A DNA stretch of 64,000 bases, from the NCBI GenBank assembly GCA_037974335.1, contig CM075760.1:5949432-6013431 (forward strand), in the 5' to 3' direction. This document shows positions 1-11,154 of the stretch, piece by piece. Under the pieces are notes generated by a model. That model made no database searches, had not been told where the DNA came from, and saw only the letters and a list, made by a program, of their open reading frames with translations. The position numbers and the translations under genes are program-made. How positions within the stretch are numbered: position 1 is the stretch's first letter; each line of letters begins with the position of its first letter. Origin of the DNA: Prionace glauca. Its lineage: Eukaryota; Chordata; Chondrichthyes; Carcharhiniformes; Carcharhinidae.

Positions 1-136
1 GGAGCGGATCCTGACAGCGTGATCAGCAAATTAAACATCTCCACACAAGCCTGGCTGAGTGCAGCTGTGTTTGAGTGCGTGGTGAACCATCAGGATCTGC
101 CGACTCCTTTAAGAGCATCTATCCACAAGGAAACAG
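1..136 (+). CDS. IGHM: IgM heavy chain, 3' part of constant exon CH3 (partial)
   Basis: The window opens inside an Ig C1-set domain. Frame 1 reads through the F and G strands: a W-L-S start of strand F, then the F-E-C-V-V-N-H block holding the second conserved cysteine, then D-L-P-T-P. The reading ends at a consensus donor (CAG|GTGAGC) after position 136, in phase 1. This phase matches the acceptor of the CH4 exon at 1384, and the joined codon gives Asp. In the secreted product this domain is part of the Fc region of IgM-class antibody. The 5' part and the upstream CH1-CH2, J, D and V exons lie outside the window. I call it CH3 because the next exon is clearly CH4; the domain number is an inference from that order. 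Confidence 0.88.
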
Positions 137-159
137 GTGAGCTGAGAGATTGAAGCAAT

Positions 160-897
160 AAATGTGGGGTCAAAGTGTAGGTAGGGTTCTGAGGATTGTG
201 GAGGAACTGAAAGATCTTGGGGTTCATATTCCCAGATCTCTAAAGGTTACCACTCAAGTGGATAGAGCCGTGAAGAAGACCTATTGTGTTTTACCGGTTA
301 TTTATAGGGAGTTTGAGTTGAAGGCTGTGGGGTTATGCTGCAACTATATCGGATCACATTTGGAATATTGAGTGCAGTTCTGGTAACCTCACTATAAGAA
401 GGATGTGGGAGCATTGGAGAGAGTGCAGTGGAGATTTACCAGGATGCTGCCTGGTTTGGAGGGTAGGTCTTATGAGGAAAGGTTGAGAGAGCTGGGGCTT
501 TTCTCTTTAGAACAGAGGAGGATCAAAGGCGACTTAAAAGAGATGTATAAGATGATGAGGAGGATAGATAGAGTGGACGTGCAGAGAATATTTCCTCAGG
601 TGGATGCAGCTGTTACTAGGGGACATAAATTTAAGGTTCATGGTGGGAGATATAGGAGGGATGTCCAAGGTACATTATTCACTCACAGAGTGGTGGGGTG
701 TAGAATACACTGCCTGCTGCGATAGTGGAGTCGGACACTTTGAGAATTGTCAAGCCGTTATTGGATAGGCTCATGGAGCACACCAGAATGATAGGGAGTG
801 GGATAGCTTGATCTTAGGATTGGACATAGTTCGGCACAGCATTGAGGGCCATAGGGCCTGTACTGTGCTGTACTATTCTATGTTTCAATGTTTCTAT
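160..897 (+). repeat. CR1-like LINE, 3' fragment in the CH3-CH4 intron
   Basis: Two broken reading frames (162-371 and 405-725) carry the C-terminal region of a CR1-like reverse transcriptase: a RRFTRMLPG-like block and YEERL-ELGLFSLE, then TRGH and FTHRVVG. The piece ends with a GGCCTGTACTGTGCTGTA tail and TTTC-rich short repeats near 897. The same protein blocks recur in at least ten copies in this window. The copy is 5' truncated and has several frame breaks. It lies in the sense direction of the IgM gene and would be spliced out. Confidence 0.85.
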
Positions 898-1383
898 GTA
901 AATGCATCTCTGTGGCTATCTCCAGTGGAAGTGTACAAGTCAATATTTAATATTCAGTGCATTAATGGTCTCTCCTGAATGGAAATAAAAACTACAACGA
1001 AGCGACTATGGGCCGATCGATATTTTTATGGGGAGTTTGATGTGTTGATGAATGAAAAGTGAACTGAAGGCGATGTTACTGGGTTTATATCGAAGAAGAA
1101 GGGGGGAGTCTGATGTGGTGCATCAAAACTAGGAAACCAATAAGAAAAGTGGATCAGTTCGGCCGAATGGCCTGATTCTGTGCTGTAAAATTTCTGAAAC
1201 TTCCCAGTCAGCCCCCCTGAGTTATTTGAGAAAACAATTGTGTTCACCTCCCCTCCAAGCTGGAAGTCAAAAATGGAAACATTTAAAAGCAAAAACGAAG
1301 GACACTTTCCTGATATCTCACCAGCGGTTTCATTGCCTCCAGAATTTTCCAGTTTATTGACATTTATTGTACATTTTCTGCAG
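898..1383. other. Rest of the CH3-CH4 intron
   Basis: I see no gene here. Near 1150-1195 there is a short remnant of a LINE/SINE 3' tail (CGGCCGAATGGCCTG followed by TGTGCTGTA). The intron ends at a pyrimidine-rich acceptor ending in TGCAG at 1383. Confidence 0.6.
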
Positions 1384-1775
1384 ATCCAAATCCGCGGGAA
1401 CCGGTCGTCTCTGTCCTCCTGCCCTCGGCAGAAGACGTCTCCGCTCAGAGTTTCATCTCCCTCAGCTGCTTAGTGAGAGGTTTCTCCCCCCGAGAGATCT
1501 TCGTCAAGTGGACCGTCAACGACAAGCCGGTGAATCCCGGGAACTACAGGAACACCGAGGTGGTGGCGGAGAACGGCAATCGCTCCTTCTTCATGTACAG
1601 CCTGTTATCCATTGCAGCAGAGGAATGGTCCAGCGGCGCTTCTTACTCCTGTGTGGTGGGACATGAAGCCATCCCCTTGAAGATCATCAACAGAACAGTT
1701 GACAAATCCAGCGGTAAACCCAGTTTTGTGAACATTTCCCTTGCACTGATGGACACTGTTAATTCATGTCAATGA
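1384..1775 (+). CDS. IGHM: IgM heavy chain, CH4 domain and secretory tailpiece
   Basis: This exon encodes the last constant domain of IgM and, read through, the secreted C-terminus. The acceptor CAG ends at 1383. The joined codon gives Asp, followed by P-N-P-R-E-P-V-V and a C1-set domain: S-C-L-V-R-G-F-S-P with the first cysteine, V-K-W, the M-Y-S-L-L block, then Y-S-C-V-V-G-H-E with the second cysteine. After the domain comes the tailpiece ([20 protein letters not shown], then stop). It has the N-x-S glycosylation site and the penultimate cysteine used for polymerisation and J-chain linkage. Tail and cysteine position are as in shark and mammalian mu chains. The reading frame is intact. Two AATAAA signals follow within 45 bases of the stop, so the secreted mRNA ends here. 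Confidence 0.95.
1709..1719 (+). promoter_or_regulatory. Alternative splice donor inside CH4 (secreted/membrane switch)
   Basis: G|GTAAAC lies exactly between the CH4 domain and the tailpiece. It would end the exon at 1713 in phase 1 and join to 5380 to form an Asp codon. The donor is formed by the Gly-Lys codons of the tailpiece, the same position as the mammalian mu secretory/membrane switch. Use of this donor removes the tail and gives membrane IgM. Confidence 0.88.
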
Positions 1776-1802
1776 GAATCACCCGGTTACATTAAAAACT
1801 AC

Positions 1803-1817
1803 AATAAAAAGAATAAA
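1803..1817 (+). terminator. Poly(A) signals of secreted IgM mRNA
   Basis: Two AATAAA hexamers lie at 1803-1808 and 1812-1817, 28-42 bases after the secretory stop codon. Confidence 0.8.
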
Positions 1818-3175
1818 ATCATTTTCCTCTAACGATAAATGAAATACCCAATCGCTTCATTGATTGCTTTTCAGTTTTCCTTCCAGTAGATATTTTTTGG
1901 CTTGAGTCAGGTATTTTCAGGCCTCAGACCGAAGTCTTGTTGAACCAATGCTCCCAGCTCAGATCCATCCTGTCTTAGAGACAGAGTAGAGCACATTTAT
2001 TACAGGATTCTCCAAAATGTCTTCACCGACTTTCCTCCCTGAGGAAAAATCCGACAATTTCAACATTTGCGTCAAACATTCTCAATATTTAGATCTCGGT
2101 GTTCCTGTTTCTCTCATTGTCCATGCCTTTACCCTTTCATGTCAGCTGTAAGCTGCTGCATCACACCCACTGAACAGAAGTAAGGGTCACACATAAACAT
2201 AGAGAAATAATCCCCCATCAGATTGAGGGAGAGTGAAATTGTTAACATTCTGGATTCCTACTCATCCAACAAAGAGAGGGGAGGATCAATAACTAACCCC
2301 TATACCACAACTTCCTCAATGAAAAGAGGAGGAATGTCATTATTTAGTCCATTGCATCTCCACCCCCTCAGTGGTTAGAACCATCAGGGGCATTGCATCA
2401 CAGGGTAGAGAGAGGGAAACTATGAGCTCACTGCCCTCCTTCTCCCTAACTCGCGTGTTTGGAAGGGAACGGCTCTCTAATCAGGAGTCAGTTGTCATCA
2501 GTATAAATTAGCTTCCGTTTTTTTTTGCTCCAGATTTTGAAGTATCATTCTCATTATCAAAGTATCATTGAAGTATATAATACACATAAACTAACATATG
2601 CATATATATTTATGCAACATAATTCAAAAATGTTTCAACATGCTTGTTCCTGTTAATCATGTGCTGACATTGATTTCCCATAATACAAATTTAAACAAGT
2701 AATATAATCCTCCCCAGTTGTCACTGTTCTGTCCCTGATGATTCTGAGATGCATCAATGAATTATTTCATTCACTCTCCTGATATCACCGTGCCACTCAC
2801 ATAAAAGACATTTAAACAGCAAAGCCTGAAAATATGCTCCATTATTCGGATTGTTTGGATCACGTTCAGTTAACAATTGCCGGTAAAACTTGACGCAACA
2901 GTTAAAACATATACACACTGACAATACTACACAAAACTATCACAATTAGAAATACAGGTGTAGCCGTACATACACACACACACACGAATGTGTCGATTCA
3001 AACTTGTACAAACAGGCACTAAAACAACAACATACGCACACAATCAAATATTTCCAAAAGCACTCACATAAATACACATAAAACACACAAGTTCATACAC
3101 TTCACTGTATCGGTACACAGACCCAGACACAAACACATACATGCATCGACAGATAGATACATGTGCATGTATTAT

Positions 3176-3360
3176 CCATAGAACCCTACAGTGCAGAAAC
3201 AGGCCCTTCGGCCCATCGAGTCTGCACCGAACAAAATCCCACCCAGACCCTATCCACATATCCCTACCTATTTTACCTGCTAATCCCTCTAACCTACACA
3301 TCCCAGGATACTAAGGGGCAATTTTAGCATAGCCAATGAACCTAACCCGCACATCTTTAG
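3176..3360 (-). repeat. tRNA-derived SINE, 3' part
   Basis: On the - strand this reads from the AGATGTGCGGGTTAGGTTCA block to a tail ending GGCCTGTTTCTGCACTGTAG. The same body and tail recur at 20272-20600, 27300-27605 and 58128-58320. The tRNA-like head is missing here. Confidence 0.8.
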
Positions 3361-4153
3361 ACCCACATAAATGCACAAACACATACATATACTCAAGTAA
3401 GTATATATATTAGCACACATTCACCCTGACAGGGATATACATAAAGACACAGACAATGTTATGTACATTAACAGATATATATGGAAATGCATATAAACAA
3501 AGAAGCAGGCTGCATATAGATGAATGGACAGCAAAACATTTGCACGCAAACATGTGGACACAAACATTAACATGCTCAAACAGAACAGAATACCATAGCA
3601 CACATTACTACATATCGAAACACAAACACGAATCAAGATATCGTTATGAAGAACTATCAACACGTATATACATACATACATGTTAACAAGTACACACAAA
3701 CAAATGGGAAAACTGACGCACACAGAAAGGGAAACAAACATTACTAGAATGACAGAAATTAAGAAATAGTAATAGAAAGAGGCACATGTGCACCGATTAA
3801 GAGTGGCATTAATAATTATACATGGACTTAACACAATAATAGAGTCATTCACACACAATACCAGAAAAAATGAAATATACACTCAGATGTAGACACACAA
3901 CTACACAAATCAACAAATACAGGGGAATGAATGCGTACATTAACGCTCTTGTACATGTATTAACTCAGAGCCAAAGATTAATGCAGAGCACGAGATGATC
4001 ATGCACACGCACACAAATGTAAAATCTTAAATAAGGTAAATGATGAAAGTAAAATTTAAACATGAATTTTAATGGACATATCTACCGACAACACGCCCAA
4101 TGTACATTGCACCAAAAACACGTGGAAAAACTAAATTAAGCTAGTGATCTACT

Positions 4154-4975
4154 TACATAACAACATAAGAACATAAGAAATAGGAGCAGGAGTGGGCCAT
4201 CTAGCCCTTCGAGCCTGCCCCGCCATTCAATAAGATCATGGCTGATCTGTCGTGGCTCAGTTCCACCTTCTCGCCCTCTCCCCATAACCCTTAATCCCCT
4301 CTCTTATCAAAAAACCATCAACGCGCTTCTTCAAAATATTTAGCGAGGCAGCCTCCACTACTTCAACGGGCAGAGAATTCCAGAGATTCACCACCCTTTG
4401 AGTGAAGAAGTTCCTCCTCAACTCTGTTCTAAACCGCCCCCCCCCCCTTTATCTTGAGGCTGTGCCCCCTAGTCCTACTGTCTTTTTTGAGCGGGAAGAT
4501 TCTCTCCACCTCTATCCTATCCATCCCATTCATCATCTTATATGTCTCAATAAGATCTCCCCTCATTCTTCTAAACTCTAACGAGTACAAGCCTAGTTTA
4601 TTCAGCCTCTCCTCATAGCTCAATCCCCTCAACTCCGGTATCAGCCTAGTAAACCTCCTCTGCACTCCCTCCAGGGCCAAAATATCCTTGCGCAGGTGCG
4701 GCGCCCAAAACTGCACACAGTACTCCAGCTGCGGCCTCACCAATGCCCTATACAGCTGTAGCAAGACTTCACTACTTTTATATTCAATCCCCCTCGCTAT
4801 GAAGGCCAGCATCCCATTCGCCTTCCTGACCACCTGCTGCACCTGCAAGCTGGGTTTTTGCGACTCATGCACAAGGTCCCTCTGCACCGTCGCCTGCTGC
4901 AGTTTTTCGCCCCGTAAGTAATAGTCCTTCCTACCATTCTTCCTACCAAAGTGGACCACCTCACAATTCCAACCA
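4154..4975 (-). repeat. CR1-like LINE, 3' end
   Basis: On the - strand an open stretch (4429-4959) carries the RT C-terminal blocks: YRALVRPQLEYCVQFWAPH, RRFTRLIPE and YEERLNKLGLYSLEFRR. It is followed by a tail with GGCCATCTAGCCCTTCGAG on the + strand and TTATGTTCTTATG repeats at the - strand 3' end (4154 side), as expected for a CR1-like 3' terminus. A G/C run at 4437-4446 breaks the frame near its end. It is antisense to the IgM gene and belongs to the same subfamily as 27695-28205 and 38755-39178. Confidence 0.88.
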
Positions 4976-5379
4976 TAAATAAGAAATCAGAAATTACATC
5001 CCGGCTCTTAAACAGCAACAATCACAGTTTACATGTCAGTCACCATCTTTGGAAACAATCATTGATCAGTGAACGTTCCTCCATATCAGTCATAATATTC
5101 TTCAATGAGGGATAGTGCCAAATTGATCAAAAATGAACTGATACTCAAGAAAACATCTTCAGTGCTTTCTGGCATGGACTGTCCAAGGAATGTACATAAC
5201 GATCAAGTGTGAACATTGGTACGGAGATTGGTTACTGAGTGTCCTGAATGTAAGAGTAGATAGACATTGAAAAATATACAGAGAATACATTAACAGTTTA
5301 TGAAGGAGAACAGGGAAAAGAAAAAAAATCCCTGGATAAATAAAGTAATTTAATTTCAATTTCTGGTCTCCGCCCCTAG

Positions 5380-5507
5380 ACCTCACCGACCGCATCTGGA
5401 TTGAAGACAATGAGGATGATAACAGCAACATCTGGACAACCGCTTCCACATTCATCGTCCTGTTCTTCCTGAGCATTTTCTACAGTACTGCCGTCACTCT
5501 GGTGAAG
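5380..5507 (+). CDS. IGHM: IgM heavy chain, membrane exon TM1
   Basis: This exon encodes the acidic linker and transmembrane segment of the membrane (B-cell-receptor) form of IgM. The acceptor CCTAG ends at 5379 and the donor AAG|GTGAGA begins at 5508. Joined from the internal CH4 donor, the frame starts [14 protein letters not shown], an acidic extracellular stretch. It continues with [14 protein letters not shown] and [10 protein letters not shown]. The TM pattern with its polar T-T-A-S and Y-S-T faces is the near-invariant IgM type that pairs with the Ig-alpha/beta complex. The exon is 128 nt, starting in phase 1 and ending in phase 0. Confidence 0.95.
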
Positions 5508-5647
5508 GTGAGATGATTCAACTCACTCACATTTCACACTGGCAGAATGGATTTGAAAAATCTCTCAATGTTTCACTGATTAAAAACTCTAACATTAATG
5601 TCCCACATCATAAACAAATGCTTCAATATTGTATCTTTATTTTACAG

Positions 5648-5656
5648 ATCAAATGA
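5648..5656 (+). CDS. IGHM: IgM heavy chain, membrane exon TM2 (Ile-Lys-stop)
   Basis: After the acceptor TTTTACAG (ending at 5647) the phase-0 frame reads ATC AAA TGA. The membrane chain therefore ends V-K-I-K, a tiny cytoplasmic tail like the V-K of other mu chains. The rest of this exon is 3' UTR up to the AATAAA at 6107. The exon is assigned from position, phase and tail length. Confidence 0.88.
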   Translation: MK

Positions 5657-6106
5657 TGGGTTGAATTTTGGACGCTGCAGATTCCCCTCAGCTGATTATC
5701 AAGATCTCTGTGTGGCTCATGTACAATATCTCCTCTTGGTGACTCTATCAGTAAAATTCTTACAGTTTATCATTCTGAATCTGAAACTGAAGCAATCATA
5801 GACCTTATTTCAATTTTCAGTGTGAAATATACGACACATTTTTCTTATAAATTTAATTGTGATTAATAGTTTTCCCGTATTTAAATTTCATGGATAAATA
5901 AGAACGTTTCTAATTCCTTATTCACCTTTGTTAATTCCTCATTCTATTAATGTCCTGTTTTCCCTTTCTGGTGTATGGAACAGATGTACAAATATTGACG
6001 GATTCTCTGTGCATGTGTTCTGTTCTCAATGTGAAGCTCGATCGCTGTGTTCACTTCCGTGTCTTAAAAAAATAATTTTGCTGTAAAATATTCTCTGAAT
6101 TTTTGA

Positions 6107-6112
6107 AATAAA
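6107..6112 (+). terminator. Poly(A) signal of membrane IgM mRNA
   Basis: AATAAA lies about 450 bases after the membrane-form stop codon and is the best hexamer before the foldback repeat. It is the likely distal poly(A) site. Confidence 0.6.
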
Positions 6113-6335
6113 TATTGAATTAAACTTTAACCATCTCTGGCTTGGCTTCATTCTGTTCTCCGAACCCATCACCTCCGCCCCATTTTCCCTATTATAGGGT
6201 TTCCCCCTTTTCCCAGACAGGAATGTTCCCCCGGTCATGTCTGGGATGTGGTTGAACTCAAGGCCGTTCAGTGAAAGAGTCTCTGCGCCACCCCGTGGCC
6301 AATCCGTGTAAATACATCTTCATCTCTGCCTGTCT

Positions 6336-6600
6336 TAGATAAAATCGTGATGTGGGTATGCCGGCGTTGGACTGGCGTGAACACAGTAAAAAGTCTGACA
6401 ACACCAGGTTTTAGTCCAACCGATTTATTTGATAATATTCTCACAAGCTTTCGAGGGGGCAGCCTCTTCGTCAGGTGAATGGAGAGAGAACTCTCCATTC
6501 ACCTGACGAAGAGGCTGCCCCCTCGAAAGCTTGTGAGAATATTATCAAATAAATCGGTTGGACTAAAACCTGATGTTGTCAGACTTTTTACTTAGATAAA
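6336..6600. repeat. Foldback (inverted) repeat with arms of about 105 bp
   Basis: The left arm runs from about 6386 (AGTAAAAAGTCTGACAACAC) to the centre at 6484-6493 (AGAGAACTCT). The right arm is its reverse complement out to about 6593, with one mismatch that I can see. Outside the arms, 6350-6385 is a single-copy lead (GATGTGGGTATGCCGGCG) that is not repeated on the right. A single, uninverted relative of the lead and arm start lies at 26262-26378. No coding frame is present. Confidence 0.9.
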
Positions 6601-7411
6601 ATCCAGAGACAGAATGAGTGAAGAAGGCGGAGACACCGATGATTTCACTCATAAACTGATCTGTCACTGACCGAGTTTCAGGTAATTCTAAACAGTAAAG
6701 GTTCTGCTTCATCCGCGACCAATGGGGGTTCGTGTTTGGGAGGAAATAGTTTCCTTTCCCTGCCCCTTAAAAACACTATCAGAGTCGCAACAGCGTGGGT
6801 TAACAGAGTGAGTTTCTCTAAACATCGTCTGATGCAATACTTACAAGTCAGGTATACCACAAGCTAGATAGAGAACACAGGCAGAACAGAGGTGCAAACC
6901 ATCAGGTTCAACCAAGAGATCGAGGCGGATTTCACATAAGAACATAATAAATTACACATTTCCAAATTACGGCTAGTGTTATGGGATAATTTGAGGTGAC
7001 CAATACTGTCTTTAACTACAGAGAATATAAACTCACGAGGCAGATATCTCTGTATAAAGACGTAATATTTATTTAAAACAAAAACACAACAAACAGCTTC
7101 TGGGAGATGACAGAAAGGGTTAAGTGGCTCTGGAACAGAGCGCAGAACTTTCCAATGAATCTAACGTGTACAATCAATAACAGATCAATTATAGATTTTC
7201 TTATCGATCATTCCCGCCTCATGTTAGTTTAAAAATCAGTTAAGTTCAGCAAAGATACAGCAATCATAATTCCTGACAAGTTACTCAGCCAATCGCATTT
7301 TACAACCCAGCATAATGATATCTCCTTCATCCATTTAAATCCGAGGCTGACTCATCTGTAATCAGTATCTGGGAGAATCAGGAAGATGAAACAGAGTCAA
7401 TCACTCACAGA
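6601..7411. other. No gene seen
   Basis: The sequence is AT-rich and unique-looking. I see no conserved reading frame, tRNA or recognised repeat. Confidence 0.5.
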
Positions 7412-8170
7412 GTTTTATAGCATTGAAACAGGCCATTCGGCCCGACATATCTATGCCTCCCTTTTTAAACAACTAAAATGGTACCTATTGCCTGAGTTTG
7501 GCTCATATTCCTCGATAGCTGGCGTTTTTTTTTAAGACAAAATTATACTCGCCTGTACCACTAGCTCTGGCAACTTGTTCCAGACATTCACGACCCTTTG
7601 TGCGAAAAAAAGTGCCTCTGGACTCTTTTAAATCTTTCCCTACTCACGTTAAACCTATGCCCTCTAGATTTAGACACCAATGCAGTTGGAAAAAGATATG
7701 CACTATCTAAGCTGAACTATGCTCCATATTATTACATGAACCTCTATAAGATAACCCCTCAGCCTCCTGCGCTCCAGAAAATAACCAATCTATCCAACCA
7801 CTTCTTATAACTCAAACCATCAAGTCCCGTGAGCACATTCGTAAATCTTTTCTGCACTCTTTCTTGTTTAATAATATCCTTTCTATAATAGAGTGACCAG
7901 GGCTGTACACAGTATTCCAACGTCTAGTACAACCCCTGCATTCAATGTTCACACCAATGAAACGAAGCATGTCGAATGCCTTCTTCACCATCATCTCCAC
8001 CTGTAACTCCACTTTCATTGAGCTCTGACCTTGTACCCCTACATCTCGATATTTTGTAATTTTCCTAAACGCCCTACCATTTTGGTGCGTTAGTGATTCG
8101 TGTTCACCCCTTGCAGGTTTGCAGGCTGGTTTCGATATATTAACAAATAATGTCTTTGTAAACAATCCTG
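7412..8170 (-). repeat. Old CR1/L2-like LINE, 3' fragment
   Basis: The + strand begins with the reversed 3' tail (ATTGAAACAGGCCATTCGGCC). It then shows the complement of the RT C-terminal region, including the reversed TCACGACCCTTTGTG block. The frame is broken in many places, so the copy is old. Confidence 0.7.
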
Positions 8171-8284
8171 AATTGCTTCCTGGTGGAAAGCAATTCTGTC
8201 AGCATCAGTGGAGTGAGAATTTGTGGTTTTGCTTCCGAACTGGAAATGTCACAGGGGCAACAGGCTGAGAACAAACACAGATAG

Positions 8285-8965
8285 TGAAAGGCAGTGATAC
8301 GTTGCAAAGCGCAGGACAGATGATGTAGTTAAGAGTTCACATGGTGTACTTGCCTTTATTACCAGAAGCATTGATGAGACGAGCTCAGGAATTATGCTGG
8401 TGCTGTATAAAACTCCCATGATGCCACGGTTCGTGAACCATGTGCAGATTCATTCGGATGATACTGGTGCCAAACTACTTTAACAAGGAGAATAGTTTCG
8501 ATTCAGTACGCATTCGAGGGTTCAGTTCACTCCACATACAGATATTGTTGTATTAGAAAGGATATTAAGTGAATTGAACGGGATGCAGCCTGGGGTGAAG
8601 TTTGCAGCGATGAAAAGAGGCTGGATAGGCTGGGGCTATTTACCTTAATGTGGAGAAGGATGAGGGGAAACGCACTGATTTGTACCAAACTATGAGGGAT
8701 ATAGATCATCCAGATGAGAATAACCATTCTGCTTAGTAAATTTGTCAATAACCAGGGGCATAGATTTAAGGATAGGAACATGATATTGAAAGGGGACTTG
8801 CAAAAAAAAACTCGTTAACCTAGATGGCGGTGGGAATCGGGAACTCACAGCCGAAAGTATGGCAGGGGAAAGAACACTCACATTTAAGAAGCATTTGGAT
8901 GAACACTTGAAAAGTGAGAACTGTATTATGGCGTTTACATCTGCTAAGTCCTGTATCTAAAGCCC
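8285..8965 (+). repeat. Old LINE 3' fragment
   Basis: Degenerate sense-strand LINE sequence. The GTAGTTAAGA-TTCACATGGTGTACTTGCC block and the ATGAGGGGA/ATAGATCATCCAGA blocks are the nucleotide form of the RT C-terminal and 3' region. No frame is open. It lies downstream of the receptor gene on the other strand. Confidence 0.6.
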
Positions 8966-9042
8966 AATAGTGTCTGATTTCAGACAGACGGAGTACACAT
9001 TGGTCTAAATTGATGAAACCCAACCACGTGCTGATGTGTGTT

Positions 9043-9932
9043 TTAGCCAGTGAGCTTGGTGAAGGGGCTCAGTAGAACCTTCTTCAGGTCCTCTCGGAAC
9101 TTGGTCTGAGCGACTGCGTAGATGAAGACGTTGTTGCAGGAACTGACTAGCTGGAGCATGTTTGCTGTTTCCTGAAATATGTACCGTGGGTCTTTGAAAT
9201 CCAGGCTGGTGCGGTAGCCCAGACCTGTAATCCACACATAGAGGGTGTATATGACATAGGTGACCCAGAGGAGGAGGAAGCTGAGGGCGATGGCGAACAG
9301 CAGGATGATGGACCTCTTGCGGTTGGCCATCTCTGGGTCCCCGTGACCCTCCGTGTCCCGGAGTCTACTGCGAGCTCTGCTGGCCACTAAGATGTGTTTT
9401 ACGGTTAGACCGTTAAGAAGCAGGATGAGGAGGAACGGGAGAAATGGGGTTAAGACGTTGTCCAGCCAACTAAATGCCTGCCAGACGGACAGCGTGTAAT
9501 AACTGGGCTTAAAAACACAGAACCAGGGCACCCCGTCCAGGATGTACAGGGGCTGGTAAGAGAAATAGAAAGGGACATTCCTGACACAGCTCAGGACACA
9601 GACTATTCCTATAATCAGCAATGCTGTTTTCTCGGTGCAGTACCTGGTCTTCAGGCTCTGGCAGCAGATGGCCACAAAACGGTCGATGGTAAAAACCACT
9701 GTCAACCAGACAGATGCATCCCGGGTAAAATAGACCAGCAGATTGGTAAGTGTACATGCGGGAGTGGTAGACAGGACGCTGTTCTGAAAGTAGATGCGGC
9801 CAATCCGGTTGAGGATGACGGCAATGATGATGACAAGGAAATCAGCCAACGCTATCGCGATCAGGTAGTAGGTGATGCACCCCGACAGTCCGCATCGTCC
9901 TCGGGATAAGATTACGATCGTCAGCAAGTTGG
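9043..9932 (-). CDS. GPR139-like class A GPCR, gene 1, exon 2 (main exon)
   Basis: This exon encodes nearly all of a rhodopsin-family seven-helix receptor at the plasma membrane. Joined to exon 1 at 11155-11224 it gives 319 residues. The acceptor is TTTCAG just above 9932 and the joined codon is Ala, then N-L-L-T-I-V-I-L-S (TM1). TM2 has L-A-D-F, and TM3 carries the conserved Cys (T-P-A-C-T) and ends D-R-F-V-A-I-C-C in place of DRY. The ECL2 cysteine is in W-F-C-V-F. A basic ICL3 (S-R-A-R-S-R-L-R, then N-R-K-R-S) leads into TM6. TM7 reads N-N-V-F-I-Y, so the proline of NPxxY is Val here. The family match to shark genes annotated as probable GPCR 139 is from memory; the ligand is unknown. The frame is fully open. 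Confidence 0.9.
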
Positions 9933-11154
9933 CTGAAATAGAAAGAGGCAGAGAGAGGTGTTACTGAGAGGGATGTAAACACCAGCCGCTGCGCTCTCCA
10001 ATCAGTTACTGAAAACCACCCCATCCTTCATCTTGTCATCTCCAGACTCCAGTGATTGTAAAGTCTCGGCAATGACATGACATTCAAAACTGGATTAATG
10101 CTTTTTTACGTTAGGGGGAATCAGTCCAAATTTTAACTCCGCGCTCTGGTCACTGAGTTGATCCCCTGAGATAACTATCAAATATCAGATTCTCCGAAAA
10201 TTTACTGTCACTATTCTTCTTCGTACTAATCCCATCCATCCATCAGCCCTATCAGCCCCCATTCAGGCAGCGTCTCTCTTTTTATAATCTCGTTCTTCGG
10301 ATTGTCAATCCCTCCAACATCTCGCCTTCCCAGATTTTGATAACACGCTACAACTACCTGAGATCACACCGTGTCTCCTATTGTGGACTTCCATGCTGCT
10401 GATTTGTTTTTTTTTTCAGTGTGCCTTTACCTGCCAAGACACTAACCGCTTGAACCCCTTCTTTCAAAGACTAAACTTTCCCTTTGCTCTTCAGGACGAT
10501 CCTTAGAAAATAAATTTGTTGAACAATTCTAAGTCATTTTGTTGTTCGTATAAAGTTGATGTGTTAAAGTTCTGTGAAGTATCTGCATTCTACTTATCCG
10601 GGTGCCTGAAGAAACAAACGCTACATCACCTTCTCAAATGAAAGATGGAGATGGGCAAGACATATTCGACTTGCCATATCTACATGGATGCAACTAGTGA
10701 TTAAAAATATATTCATCTGACATTTACCAGACTTACTAACACAAGGGAAAATGCATATGCTTAACCCCCTCAAATTTTATCAAAAGTTTCAATAATTAAT
10801 TCTTAATTTGTTAAAACCTCAGTAACAATGTGGACAGCCCAATGCCACCTCATTCAAATCAACGATTACTAAGTGCTGGAGGTCGCAACATAGTTTCATG
10901 TAACTACTGAATGCATGTTCTATGTCAATGCATCTAATTGAATGATTAGATCGCAATAGCTCATTTTCTAAGACTGTGTATACCAGTGGATGAAATACAG
11001 GTCACTTTATAGGCTTTATCCTGCACAACACTTAAAACACTGGATCGGGTTTCACTACATTCGAATAAAACCGAATATTCAACAATTCGATGTTAATGTT
11101 TATGCAACGCCATACACTTCAAGCCATGAGAATAATTTGGGATCTTTCACCTAC
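9933..11154 (-). other. Intron of GPCR gene 1
   Basis: It is bounded by a donor GTAGGTG at the exon 1 side and CTATTTCAG at the exon 2 side (both on the - strand). I see no repeat or gene inside. Confidence 0.8.

Larger units (their letters stand above)
1818..5379. other. Long intron between CH4 and the first membrane exon
   Basis: No coding exon is visible. The stretch 2930-3900 is rich in short CA/ACAT motifs and is a degenerate simple repeat with no coding character. A SINE piece (3176-3360) and a LINE piece (4154-4975) lie within it. Elsewhere I see only AT-rich unique sequence. Confidence 0.6.

Noticed and set aside
3421-3882. A 153-codon - strand open frame rich in Cys, Val and Ile
   Set aside because: It is the reverse of an ACAT-rich simple-repeat stretch and has repeat-like composition.
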